The notes beneath the pieces were generated by a model. That model was given only the letters and a program-made list of their open reading frames with translations. It had not been told where the DNA came from and did not search any database. This document shows, in pieces, positions 15,908 through 22,997 of a stretch of 23,681 nt of DNA. The stretch lies in contig UQVN01000016.1 in NCBI GenBank assembly GCA_900544525.1, positions 1-23,681 on the forward strand, written 5' to 3'. The stretch comes from an uncultured Eubacteriales bacterium. Its GTDB lineage: Bacteria > Bacillota > Clostridia > Lachnospirales > Lachnospiraceae. The position numbers and the translations under genes are program-made. Position 1 is the first letter of the stretch, and the number at the start of each line of letters is the position of its first letter.

Positions 15908-16579
15908 ATGAAAGTGAAAAAAATAATTTCCATGATTTTAGTCGGTGCAGCAGCAATTAGCTTACTTGTTGGGTGCGGTTCTGGCAGGAATAACAGTGAG
16001 GAAGAAAGCACACAGATGGTACAGGAAAAGGAGACCAATGGTACAACGCAGGCTCAAAGTAATACACAGGAAGTTTCTGATACTGGAGCAGAAAATGGAA
16101 AAACGCTAATCGTTTATTATTCAGCAACAGGAAGTACAAAAGCAGTTGCCAATACAATCGCAGAAACAACAGAGGGTGATTTATTTGAACTAGAGCCAGT
16201 AGAGTCATATAGTAATGAAGATCTGGACTGGACGGATGAGGACAGCCGTGTATCCAGAGAATATGAGAATGAAGATGAAAGAGATGTGGAACTAGTATCA
16301 ACAGAGGTAGACGATTGAGAGTCTTATGATACGGTATTCATTGGATACCCAATCTGGTGGGCAATTGCCGCATGGCCAGTGAACGATTTTGTAGAGGCAA
16401 ATGACTTTACTGGAAAAACAGTGATTCCATTTTGCACATCAGCTACATCAGGGATAGGAGAAAGCGGAGAACTTTTAGCAGACTTAGCAGGAACTGGCGA
16501 TTGGCAGGAAGGACAACGGTTTCGTTCTGGTGCAGATGATAAAGAGGTAAAGGAATGGGTAGAGAGTCTGGGGATTTAA
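15908..16579 (+). pseudogene. Lipoprotein flavodoxin interrupted by in-frame TGA
   Basis: One frame reads through the whole of 15908-16579 apart from a TGA at 16316-16318. The first part (136 aa) has a lipoprotein signal with lipobox LVGC (Cys23), an acidic/Thr/Gln-rich linker, then the flavodoxin FMN loop TLIVYYSATGSTKAVANTI. After the TGA the same frame continues ESYDTVFIGYPIWWAIAAWPV, FTGKTVIPFCTSATSG and ends KEWVESLGI, all standard for the flavodoxin_4 group. The flanking residues (VDD before, ESYDT after) suggest the lost codon was TGG (Trp), one base from TGA. No other lesion is seen, so the break is recent, or a base-call error. An intact product would be about 223 aa, anchored outside the membrane. 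AAGGAG precedes the ATG. Confidence 0.85.
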
Positions 16580-16684
16580 AACATAGTAAAAGAGGATACT
16601 GAGATGCCATTTTTTAATTTCCTATTATAATTTATAAAAGAATAGAGTAGAAATAAAATTTTTAAAAATGACAAGGAAAAATAC

Positions 16685-16713
16685 TTGACAATAGAATCAT
16701 TATTGTGTATAGT
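16685..16713 (+). promoter_or_regulatory. Sigma-A promoter of rpsP
   Basis: TTGACA (16685-16690), a 17-bp spacer and TATAGT (16708-16713) give a strong housekeeping promoter about 180 bp upstream of rpsP, leaving a long 5' leader. Confidence 0.9.
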
Positions 16714-16725
16714 AGATAACTGTGA

Positions 16726-16837
16726 GTGTAAAGCAAAATCACTTTACACATTGTTTTGAAAAAAAGCGGATTATCATCACAACCTAATTTTCCATACCAT
16801 ACAATCAAATGCGAATAGCATCTTTTGTGATGATAAT
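16726..16837 (+). ncRNA. Structured 5' leader of rpsP
   Basis: Two perfect stems lie between the promoter and the ribosome binding site. GTGTAAAG (16726-16733) pairs with CTTTACAC (16742-16749) close to the predicted 5' end. ATTATCATCACAA (16770-16782) pairs with TTGTGATGATAAT (16825-16837) over 13 bp around a 42-nt loop. No T-run follows either stem. A cis-regulatory leader or mRNA-stabilizing structure is likely. I know no named family for it. Confidence 0.7.
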
Positions 16838-16896
16838 ACTGCAGAGAATAAGAAACTAATATAAGTAGATTATAATTTTCAGGAGGAAAATAAATC

Positions 16897-17142
16897 ATGG
16901 CAGTAAAAATGAGATTAAAAAGAATGGGACAGAAAAAAGCACCTTTCTATCGTGTAGTTGTTGCAGATGCAAGAGCTCCTAGAGATGGTAGATTCATCGA
17001 AGAAATCGGAACATACAATCCAAACGTTGAACCAAGTGAAATCAAATTCAACGAAGAAGCAGCTAAAAAATGGTTATCTAACGGTGCTCAGCCAACAGAA
17101 ACAGTTGCTAAATTATTAAAAGTTGCTGGAATCGAAAAATAA
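16897..17142 (+). CDS. rpsP: 30S ribosomal protein S16
   Basis: An 81-aa protein with the hallmark start MAVKMRLKRMGQKKAPFYRVVVADARAPRDGRFIEEIGTYNP (S16 family), full length. AGGAGG lies upstream of the ATG. S16 is an assembly protein of the small ribosomal subunit. In most Firmicutes it sits between ffh and khpA. Here it is a single-gene unit with its own strong promoter, structured leader and terminator, while ffh and khpA are adjacent 4 kb downstream. Confidence 0.98.
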   Translation: MAVKMRLKRMGQKKAPFYRVVVADARAPRDGRFIEEIGTYNPNVEPSEIKFNEEAAKKWLSNGAQPTETVAKLLKVAGIEK

Positions 17143-17151
17143 TTTTAAAGG

Positions 17152-17173
17152 TTACTACACCCATTACTACACC
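17152..17173. repeat. Tandem 12-bp direct repeat after rpsP
   Basis: TTACTACACC occurs at 17152-17161 and again at 17164-17173, just after the rpsP stop and before its terminator. The function is unknown and it may be chance. Confidence 0.5.
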
Positions 17174-17224
17174 ATTTTTTTAATGTTTAAAATGGAGTCC
17201 TAATGTATGTAATAAAATAAATAA

Positions 17225-17257
17225 AAACAAGCCGTATGGAAGTATGGCTTGTTTTTT
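17225..17257 (+). terminator. Terminator after rpsP
   Basis: AAACAAGCCGTA (17225-17236), a 6-nt loop and TATGGCTTGTTT (17243-17254) form a 12-bp stem with one G-U, followed by more Ts. The convergent minus-strand gene ends at 17346. The upstream A-run could let the stem serve that gene too. Confidence 0.9.
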
Positions 17258-17345
17258 TATGTTTAAAAAGTGAAGTTATTTTATATTAAAAAATTCATTG
17301 GTTTTGTATCATGTAAAATTTTTATTGAATTCAACTTCTGTCTAT

Positions 17346-17771
17346 TTATAATAATTGATACCTTGGTTTCTCCTCATCAAAGAACCAATATCTCAAATAA
17401 TCATCGACAATAATAGCGAATAATGAGATAAAACACCAAATGACACTAAAGAAAGGGCAGATAAGGCCTTTATAATTTAGCCACTGATCGGAATAATCCC
17501 ACATTCTAATTCCATGTTGCAATAAAATAGAACCAACTACCAATTCTAAAAATGTAACAATGAAAGAGCCACAAATCATTTGCAATAGAAGAGAAGTATC
17601 CCATTCAAATATTTCATTCATGGACCCAATTAGTACAAAAGCAATCGCTCCTACAATTCCCATGAGCAAATAGGTATATCCACGAAATCCAATTTCAATT
17701 CCTGCATATACAATCCCACCGAATAGGAAAAGGAATAAATATTTTATCAGCATTTTTAAATAGAGATTCAT
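17346..17771 (-). CDS. Small membrane protein, possibly CmpB-type (putative ABC permease)
   Basis: A 141-aa protein with about four hydrophobic segments: KYLFLFLFGGIVYAGIEIGF, YLLMGIVGAIAFVLIGSM, QMICGSFIVTFLELVVGSIL and CPFFSVIWCFISLFAIIV. The string FLELVVGSILLQHGIRMWDYS...NYKGLICPFFSVIW resembles the CmpB-like family often labelled 'putative ABC transporter permease' (PF06541). No function is established for that family to my knowledge. On the minus strand GAAAGGAT lies upstream of the ATG at 17771. It is the only minus-strand gene in the window and is divergent from the amino-acid permease. It probably has its own promoter in the 366-bp gap, which I could not locate with confidence. Confidence 0.75.
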   Translation of the reverse strand: MNLYLKMLIKYLFLFLFGGIVYAGIEIGFRGYTYLLMGIVGAIAFVLIGSMNEIFEWDTSLLLQMICGSFIVTFLELVVGSILLQHGIRMWDYSDQWLNYKGLICPFFSVIWCFISLFAIIVDDYLRYWFFDEEKPRYQLL

Positions 17772-18137
17772 GTAATCATCCTTTCTTGATTGTCATTGAT
17801 TTAACTTGTTGACTTAATTAGCTTATTTTTCGCTATATTGTGTATTGGAAAAATCGACAGTCTTATCTTTTTCATAGTTTCTCTATTTATGAAGTTTATT
17901 AATTAAAATGGTGTGATATGTCACAAATTTTTTACTGTAATAGAAAATTCTTTCATCTTATTTGTTGTATATGTTTTACAATATTCTTAATCCGCGTGGT
18001 ATAAGAATTTCTATATAGTTAGAAAGAAAATATAAAAAAATTGTTTAAAATGAAAAGAATATCTAGTCAGAATAAGAAATTTGTATTATAGTTAGTAAGA
18101 TTAAAAAGACAGATAAAAAAGACCTAGGAGATAACAC
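17772..18137. other. 366-bp divergent intergenic region with a TGTGA palindrome
   Basis: This very AT-rich gap separates two divergent membrane-protein genes. The clearest element is TGTGATATGTCACA (17912-17925), a perfect TGTGA-N4-TCACA inverted repeat of the kind bound by CRP/FNR-family regulators. Weak promoter-like hexamers exist (TTGACT at 17809, TATATT at 17834) but their 19-bp spacing is poor. Nothing coding is supported here. Confidence 0.5.
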
Positions 18138-19472
18138 ATGAGAGAAGAAAAAAGAAAATATGGACTGTTTATGTCAATTGCTATGGTAATCGGAATTGTA
18201 ATCGGTTCTGGTATTTTTTTCAAAGCAGATGACATTTTAACGATGACAAATGGAAATGTAGCAATTGGATGTCTTGTTTTAATAATTGGAGCTTTTGGGA
18301 TTATATTTGGTGGAATTACAATTGCGGAATGGGCGAAGATTACCGATGATGCTGGTGGTGTCATTAGTTATGGAGAAAAAGCGTTTGGGAAACGATTTGC
18401 CTTTTTAATTGGTTGGTTTCAGATGATCGTATACTATCCAGCACTGACTGCGGTTATTTGTTGGGTGGCAGCTAATTACACATTGATGCTCTTTTCCAAC
18501 ATAAAATTTTTACAAGGAAGAGTATGGGAAGTAACGGTATTTTATCTTGTTGTATTATATAGTATCAATACATTTTCTAGCAAGTTGGCAGGATACTTAC
18601 AAACGTCTGCAATGGTAGTGAAAATGATTCCACTCATATTAATTGGTCTATTAGGCGTTTTGTTTGGCGATCCAACTTGTATTGTCGATTTACCTGTAAC
18701 AGGAGCAGGAATTGTAGCAGGAAGTAGTGCAATTGTTTCCGCTGCCTTTTCTTATGATGGTTGGACCATTGCGCCAACGATTTGTCATGAGATTAAAAAT
18801 GCAAAGAGAAATTTACCACTTGCTCTTACAATAGCACCTGTCATTATTTTAGCTATTTATTTGCTTTATTTTGTAGGAATCACCTCATTAATTGGAGTAG
18901 ATGAAATTTTAAGACTTCAAGATAGTGCCTTTCAAGAAGGAGCAAGTCTTTTATTTGGAAGGAAAGGCGCGCACATATTGTTAGCAGGTGTTGTTATTTC
19001 TGTACTTGGTACATGTAACGGCATTATTTTAGGAAGTTGTCGAGTTCCTCATGCATTAGCAGTGAGAGGAGAATTACCATGGAGTAAAAAAATTGCAGAT
19101 GTGAATGAGAAATTTGATATTTCTTTTTTGTCCCATGGCATTAGTTTTGTTATTTCTGTTCTATGGCTAATCATCCATTATATGATGCAAGAAGTAGAAA
19201 GATTTTCAAGATTTCATTTTGATATTTCAGAAATGCCAATTGCCATTATGTATATTTTTTATTTCCTCTTATATATTGGAGTTATGATAAGAGCAAAAAA
19301 AGGTTTGATAAAGAGCAAATGGTATGGGTATGTATTTCCGATTTTAGCGATTGTTGGAGCTTGTATTGTTATTTATGGAGGAATGGTGTCAGGAAACCGT
19401 AACATTAATCTTATTGTATCTATCCTTGTATTGTTGAGTGGAGCACTCGTATACAGAAAACAGTCCGAATAA
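18138..19472 (+). CDS. APC-superfamily amino-acid permease
   Basis: A 444-aa polytopic membrane protein with about 12 hydrophobic segments. TM1 carries the APC substrate-binding motif GIVIGSGIF (residues 19-27), and GGVISYGEKAFGKRFAFLIGW follows in the TM3 region. FSYDGWTIAPTICHEIKNAKRNLPLAL is the conserved TM6-7 region of the LAT/SteT-like amino-acid antiporter group. AGGAG precedes the ATG. It is probably monocistronic, with a strong terminator starting 16 bp after the stop. The substrate cannot be deduced. Its insertion between rpsP and ylxM-ffh is unusual relative to the standard gene order. Confidence 0.92.
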   Translation: MREEKRKYGLFMSIAMVIGIVIGSGIFFKADDILTMTNGNVAIGCLVLIIGAFGIIFGGITIAEWAKITDDAGGVISYGEKAFGKRFAFLIGWFQMIVYYPALTAVICWVAANYTLMLFSNIKFLQGRVWEVTVFYLVVLYSINTFSSKLAGYLQTSAMVVKMIPLILIGLLGVLFGDPTCIVDLPVTGAGIVAGSSAIVSAAFSYDGWTIAPTICHEIKNAKRNLPLALTIAPVIILAIYLLYFVGITSLIGVDEILRLQDSAFQEGASLLFGRKGAHILLAGVVISVLGTCNGIILGSCRVPHALAVRGELPWSKKIADVNEKFDISFLSHGISFVISVLWLIIHYMMQEVERFSRFHFDISEMPIAIMYIFYFLLYIGVMIRAKKGLIKSKWYGYVFPILAIVGACIVIYGGMVSGNRNINLIVSILVLLSGALVYRKQSE

Positions 19473-19487
19473 AAGAAAGAGAACAAA

Positions 19488-19528
19488 AAAGAACGATAGG
19501 AAATAGAGAAATTTCTTATCGTTCTTTT
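19488..19528 (+). terminator. Terminator after the amino-acid permease
   Basis: AAAGAACGATAGGAAAT (19488-19504), the loop AGAGAA and ATTTCTTATCGTTCTTT (19511-19527) form a 17-bp stem with one G-U. The T-run is short (TTTT). It lies directly before the ylxM promoter. Confidence 0.88.
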
Positions 19529-19542
19529 GAATATTTCTTTCG

Positions 19543-19571
19543 TTGACATTGAGTAGTAGATCAGATAAAAT
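19543..19571 (+). promoter_or_regulatory. Sigma-A promoter of the ylxM-ffh operon
   Basis: TTGACA (19543-19548), a 17-bp spacer and TAAAAT (19566-19571) lie about 110 bp upstream of ylxM, leaving a structured leader. Confidence 0.9.
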
Positions 19572-19579
19572 AAAAAGAG

Positions 19580-19634
19580 TTGTAAAGGGATACACCTTTA
19601 CAAATCTTCTCATGGTTTTATGGAATGTGAGAAG
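19580..19634 (+). ncRNA. Structured 5' leader of ylxM-ffh
   Basis: TTGTAAAGG (19580-19588) pairs with CCTTTACAA (19595-19603) over 9 bp at the predicted extreme 5' end. CTTCTCA (19606-19612) pairs with TGAGAAG (19628-19634) around a 15-nt loop. The first stem strongly resembles the first stem of the rpsP leader. Confidence 0.68.
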
Positions 19635-19684
19635 GGATAATATTTTATTTTCCATGATTTTCTGTTGTAGAAAGGAAGAAGGAG

Positions 19685-20041
19685 ATGGAAAAATTCGTAA
19701 TGCAAACACTGCTTTATGATTTTTATGGTGAGCTTTTGACAAAGCATCAACGAAATGTATATGAAGATGCGATATTAAATGATATGTCTTTAAGTGAGAT
19801 TGCAGAAGAGCAAGGAATTAGTCGGCAAGGGGTTCACGATATTGTAAAGCGATGTAATAAAATTTTAAATGGATATGAAGAAAAACTCCATTTAATTGAG
19901 AAATTTTTAAAGACGAAGGAAATGGTAAAAGAAATTCAACAATATGCAATGTTTGCGGAAGAAGAGCAAGACTCTTTAAAAGTAAAAGGACATTTAAAAA
20001 GAATTGCAGCCATATCCAATGAGATCTTAGAAGAATATTAG
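19685..20041 (+). CDS. ylxM: YlxM-family DNA-binding/SRP-associated protein
   Basis: A 118-aa protein. The sigma-factor-like helix-turn-helix spans about residues 33-60 (MSLSEIAEEQGISRQGVHDIVKRC), preceded by LLTKHQRNVYEDAILND and followed by a charged helical C terminus. This is the YlxM (UPF0122) family, almost always encoded directly upstream of ffh. In streptococci YlxM modulates SRP GTPase assembly. The first ATG (19685), with AAGGAAG 6 bp before it, is preferred over the in-frame ATG at 19700. It is the first gene of the operon, with ffh 17 bp downstream. Confidence 0.93.
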   Translation: MEKFVMQTLLYDFYGELLTKHQRNVYEDAILNDMSLSEIAEEQGISRQGVHDIVKRCNKILNGYEEKLHLIEKFLKTKEMVKEIQQYAMFAEEEQDSLKVKGHLKRIAAISNEILEEY

Positions 20042-20058
20042 CAAAAGGAGAATGATAT

Positions 20059-21414
20059 ATGGCATTTGAGAGCCTTTCTGACAAGTTACAAAATATATTT
20101 AAAAATTTAAAGAGTAAAGGAAGATTAACAGAAGCGGATGTAAAAGAAGCGATGAAAGAAGTAAAACGCGCTCTTTTAGAAGCGGATGTTAATTTTAAAG
20201 TAGTAAAACAGTTTATTAAAACAGTGACCGATCGTGCTGTAGGACAGGATGTATTAACAGGGTTAAATCCTGGACAGATGGTTATTAAAATTGTTCGTGA
20301 AGAGATGGAAAATTTGATGGGATCGGAAACAACAGAAATCAAGCTTCTTTCTGGAAACGAAATTACTGTTCTTTTAATGGCTGGTTTACAAGGTGCTGGT
20401 AAGACAACGACAACCGCTAAAATTGCAGGAAAATTAAAAGCAAAAGGAAAGAAACCATTATTAGTTGCTTGTGACGTCTATCGTCCAGCAGCCATTAAAC
20501 AGTTGCAAGTAAATGGAGAAAAACAAGGGGTTCCTGTTTTCTCTATGGGTGAAAATCATAAACCAGTGAACATTGCAAAAGCAGCTATGGAACACGCAAA
20601 AGAAAATGGAAATAATGTTGTAATTCTTGATACAGCGGGACGTCTTCATGTAGATGAAGATATGATGAACGAGTTAATTGAGATTAAAAGCAATCTTGAT
20701 ATTACACAGACAATTTTAGTTGTCGATGCTATGACTGGTCAAGATGCCGTAAATGTGGCTCAAAACTTTAAAGAAAAAGTGGGTATTGATGGCGTTATTT
20801 TGACAAAATTAGATGGTGATACAAGAGGTGGTGCTGCTCTTTCTATCCGTGCGGTAACTGGTTGCCCAATTCTTTATATTGGTATGGGAGAAAAATTAGA
20901 GGATTTACAACAGTTTTATCCAGACCGTATGACAAGTCGAATTCTTGGAATGGGCGATATTTTAACATTAATCGACAAGGCACAAAATGCAGTTGATGAA
21001 GAAAAAGCAAAAGAAATGGAACAAAAACTTCGAAAAGCGGAGTTTAATTTCGATGATTACTTAGATCAGATGGCACAGCTTAAGAAAATGGGTGGAATCC
21101 AAGATTTAATTTCTATGATTCCTGGTGTAGGAAGTCAGTTAAAAGATGTGGATATCGATGAAAAACAAATGGCAAGAACCGAAGCCATCATTCATTCCAT
21201 GACACCAGAAGAACGTGCCAATCCAGATATTGTAAATCCTTCTAGAAAGAAACGTATTGCAAAAGGAGCAGGCGTTGATATTGCAGACGTAAATAAACTT
21301 TATAAACAGTTTGAACAGGCGAGAAAGATGATGAAACAAATGTCTGGTATGATGGGCGGAAAGAAAAAACGTGGGTTTGGACTCGGTAATTTTAAACTTC
21401 CATTTGGAATGTAA
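20059..21414 (+). CDS. ffh: Signal recognition particle protein Ffh
   Basis: A 451-aa SRP54 GTPase that binds signal sequences and SRP RNA and delivers ribosomes to the membrane. An N-terminal helical bundle covers about residues 1-90. The G domain has GLQGAGKTTT (G1, from residue 109), DVYRPAA (139-145), DTAGR (191-195) and TKLDGDTRGG (249-258). The C-terminal M domain is Met-rich (ARKMMKQMSGMMGG) with the RNA-binding helix NPDIVNPSRKKRIAKGAG. It is full length with a good ribosome binding site (AAAGGAG). The next gene is khpA at 18 bp, with no rpsP between, unlike the common order. Confidence 0.98.
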   Translation: MAFESLSDKLQNIFKNLKSKGRLTEADVKEAMKEVKRALLEADVNFKVVKQFIKTVTDRAVGQDVLTGLNPGQMVIKIVREEMENLMGSETTEIKLLSGNEITVLLMAGLQGAGKTTTTAKIAGKLKAKGKKPLLVACDVYRPAAIKQLQVNGEKQGVPVFSMGENHKPVNIAKAAMEHAKENGNNVVILDTAGRLHVDEDMMNELIEIKSNLDITQTILVVDAMTGQDAVNVAQNFKEKVGIDGVILTKLDGDTRGGAALSIRAVTGCPILYIGMGEKLEDLQQFYPDRMTSRILGMGDILTLIDKAQNAVDEEKAKEMEQKLRKAEFNFDDYLDQMAQLKKMGGIQDLISMIPGVGSQLKDVDIDEKQMARTEAIIHSMTPEERANPDIVNPSRKKRIAKGAGVDIADVNKLYKQFEQARKMMKQMSGMMGGKKKRGFGLGNFKLPFGM

Positions 21415-21432
21415 AAAAGGAGGAGATGCGAT

Positions 21433-21663
21433 ATGAAAGAATTAGTAAAGCTTATTGCAACAGCATTAGTGGATCATCCAGAAAGCGTTGTTGTAACAGA
21501 AACAGAACAAGAGGATGCGATTTTTATTCAGTTAAAAGTAGCACCTGAAGATATGGGAAAAGTAATTGGAAAGCAAGGAAAAATTGCAAAAGCCATTCGT
21601 ACTGTTGTAAAGGCAGCTGCCTCTAAAACAGATAAAAAAATTGTTGTAGATATTGAACAATAG
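21433..21663 (+). CDS. khpA: KH-domain RNA-binding protein KhpA (YlqC)
   Basis: A 76-aa single KH domain with the GxxG loop in VIGKQGKIAKAIRT and the typical start MKELVKLIATALVDHPESV. AAAGGAGGAG precedes the ATG. KhpA proteins bind RNA, often together with KhpB/Jag, and affect cell-division and translation-related RNAs. It is co-transcribed with ffh upstream and rimM 9 bp downstream. Confidence 0.96.
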   Translation: MKELVKLIATALVDHPESVVVTETEQEDAIFIQLKVAPEDMGKVIGKQGKIAKAIRTVVKAAASKTDKKIVVDIEQ

Positions 21664-21672
21664 GAGTAACAT

Positions 21673-22182
21673 ATGGAAGATTTATTACAAGTAGGGGTTA
21701 TTACAGCGACCCATGGAATTCGTGGAGAAGTAAAAGTATTTCCAACCACAGATGATCCAAAGCGATTTAAGAAATTAAAATCTTGTATTCTTGATACAGG
21801 AAGAGAAAAAAAAGAATTAGAAGTAGAAGGCTGTAAGTTTTTCAAGCAATTTGTTATCCTAAAATTCAAAGGCATTGATAATATTAATGATATTGAACGG
21901 TATAAACAATGTGGTCTTTATGTGACAAGAGAAAATGCAGTTCGCTTAAGAAGAGGAGAATACTTTATTAGCGATATGATCGGTTCCAAAGTCATAACAG
22001 ATGAGGAAAAAGAGCTTGGAACATTAAAAGATGTATTGAGAACAGGTGCTAACGACGTCTATGTAGTGGAAACAGAAGAAGGAAAAGAAATTCTTTTACC
22101 AGCCATTAAGCAGTGCATTTTAAATGTGGATATTGAACAGCAGTTAATTACCGTTCATATTATGGAGGGATTGTTAGATTGA
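21673..22182 (+). CDS. rimM: 16S rRNA processing/ribosome maturation factor RimM
   Basis: A 169-aa protein with the N-terminal RimM barrel motif GVITATHGIRGEVKVFPTTD and a C-terminal PRC barrel starting near YFISDMIGSKVITDEEKELG. It assists maturation of the 30S head. Its RNA partner protein in other bacteria is S19. The stop codon overlaps the trmD start by one base (TGATG), indicating translational coupling. Confidence 0.97.
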   Translation: MEDLLQVGVITATHGIRGEVKVFPTTDDPKRFKKLKSCILDTGREKKELEVEGCKFFKQFVILKFKGIDNINDIERYKQCGLYVTRENAVRLRRGEYFISDMIGSKVITDEEKELGTLKDVLRTGANDVYVVETEEGKEILLPAIKQCILNVDIEQQLITVHIMEGLLD

Positions 22183-22913
22183 TGAATTTTCATGTAATGA
22201 CATTATTCCCTGAAATGATTATGGAAGGCATGAGCACCAGTATTATTGGAAGAGCTGTAAAAAGTGGATATTTAACATTGGAAGCGTTAAATATTAGAGA
22301 TTATGCCAATAATAAGCACAACCAAGTGGATGACTATCCCTATGGTGGTGGAGCGGGTATGGTTATGCAACCACAGCCCATTTATGACTGCTATGAAAGT
22401 TTATGTGAGCGGATCAAAAAGCGTCCAAGAGTCATTTATTTAACGCCACAAGGAAGTGTTTTTCATCAAAAGATGGCAGAAGATTTTGCAAAAGAAGAAG
22501 ATTTAGTGTTTTTATGCGGTCATTATGAAGGCATTGATGAGAGAGTATTAGAAGAGATTGTAACGGATTATGTTTCCATTGGCGACTATGTCTTAACAGG
22601 AGGGGAACTTCCGGCTATGGTTATGATCGATGCGATTTCAAGACTGGTTCCTGGCGTGTTAAACAATGAAGTATCGGCTGAATTTGAATCGTTCCATGAC
22701 AATTTATTAGAATATCCACAGTATACAAGACCCGCAGTTTATCATGAAAAAAAGGTGCCAGATGTGCTCTTATCTGGAAACCATGCGAAGATTGAAGCGT
22801 GGAGAAGAGAGCAATCCATAAAGAGAACATTAGAACGTCGACCAGATTTGTTAAAAAATGCAAATTTATCCGAAAAAGATAAAAAAGTGCTTGCAAAATT
22901 GGAAGAAAAATGA
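22182..22913 (+). CDS. trmD: tRNA (guanine-N1)-methyltransferase TrmD
   Basis: A 243-aa SPOUT methyltransferase making m1G37 in tRNAs from SAM. MNFHVMTLFPEMI is the standard start. The trefoil-knot region is visible as FLCGHYEGIDERV and SIGDYVLTGGELPAMVMIDAISRLVPGVL. A TTG at 22179 would add one residue, but the ATG at 22182 overlapping the rimM stop fits the family. GGAGGG is 12 bases before it. m1G37 prevents +1 frameshifting. Confidence 0.97.
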   Translation: MNFHVMTLFPEMIMEGMSTSIIGRAVKSGYLTLEALNIRDYANNKHNQVDDYPYGGGAGMVMQPQPIYDCYESLCERIKKRPRVIYLTPQGSVFHQKMAEDFAKEEDLVFLCGHYEGIDERVLEEIVTDYVSIGDYVLTGGELPAMVMIDAISRLVPGVLNNEVSAEFESFHDNLLEYPQYTRPAVYHEKKVPDVLLSGNHAKIEAWRREQSIKRTLERRPDLLKNANLSEKDKKVLAKLEEK

Positions 22914-22938
22914 TAGATTATAATAGTTGTGAAAAATG

Positions 22939-22975
22939 AGACGGTCCTCTGCTACAGAGAGTATTAAGAACGTCT
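22939..22975 (+). ncRNA. Candidate L19-type ribosomal-protein leader
   Basis: In the 84-bp gap before rplS, AGACG (22939-22943) pairs with CGTCT (22971-22975). An inner perfect hairpin CTCTG-CTA-CAGAG (22947-22959) sits inside, leaving a single-stranded side GTATTAAGAA. A leader RNA upstream of rplS is known in low-GC Gram-positives (Rfam L19_leader), and position and size suit. I cannot confirm the match to that model by eye. Confidence 0.5.
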
Positions 22976-22997
22976 AAGATTATAAGGAGGTTCACAC

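Noticed and set aside
15776..15908. Strong promoter for the flavodoxin gene
   Set aside because: No hexamer pair with acceptable spacing was found. It may be read from the upstream operon.
16316..16318. TGA read as Trp by an altered genetic code
   Set aside because: Other genes here, such as rimM and the lyxose isomerase, clearly end in TGA.
16316..16350. Selenocysteine reading of the flavodoxin TGA
   Set aside because: The downstream stem (GGTAT with ATACC) is only 5 bp and unlike a bacterial SECIS. The context fits a Trp position, not a redox Cys.
17809..17839. TTGACT...TATATT as a promoter for the amino-acid permease
   Set aside because: The spacer is 19 bp and the site is about 300 bp from the gene, so it is too weak to call.
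22919..22924. TATAAT upstream of rplS as an internal promoter
   Set aside because: No -35 at a workable distance (TTGCAA is 22 bp away). The similar TAGATTATAAT upstream of rpsP also lacks a -35.
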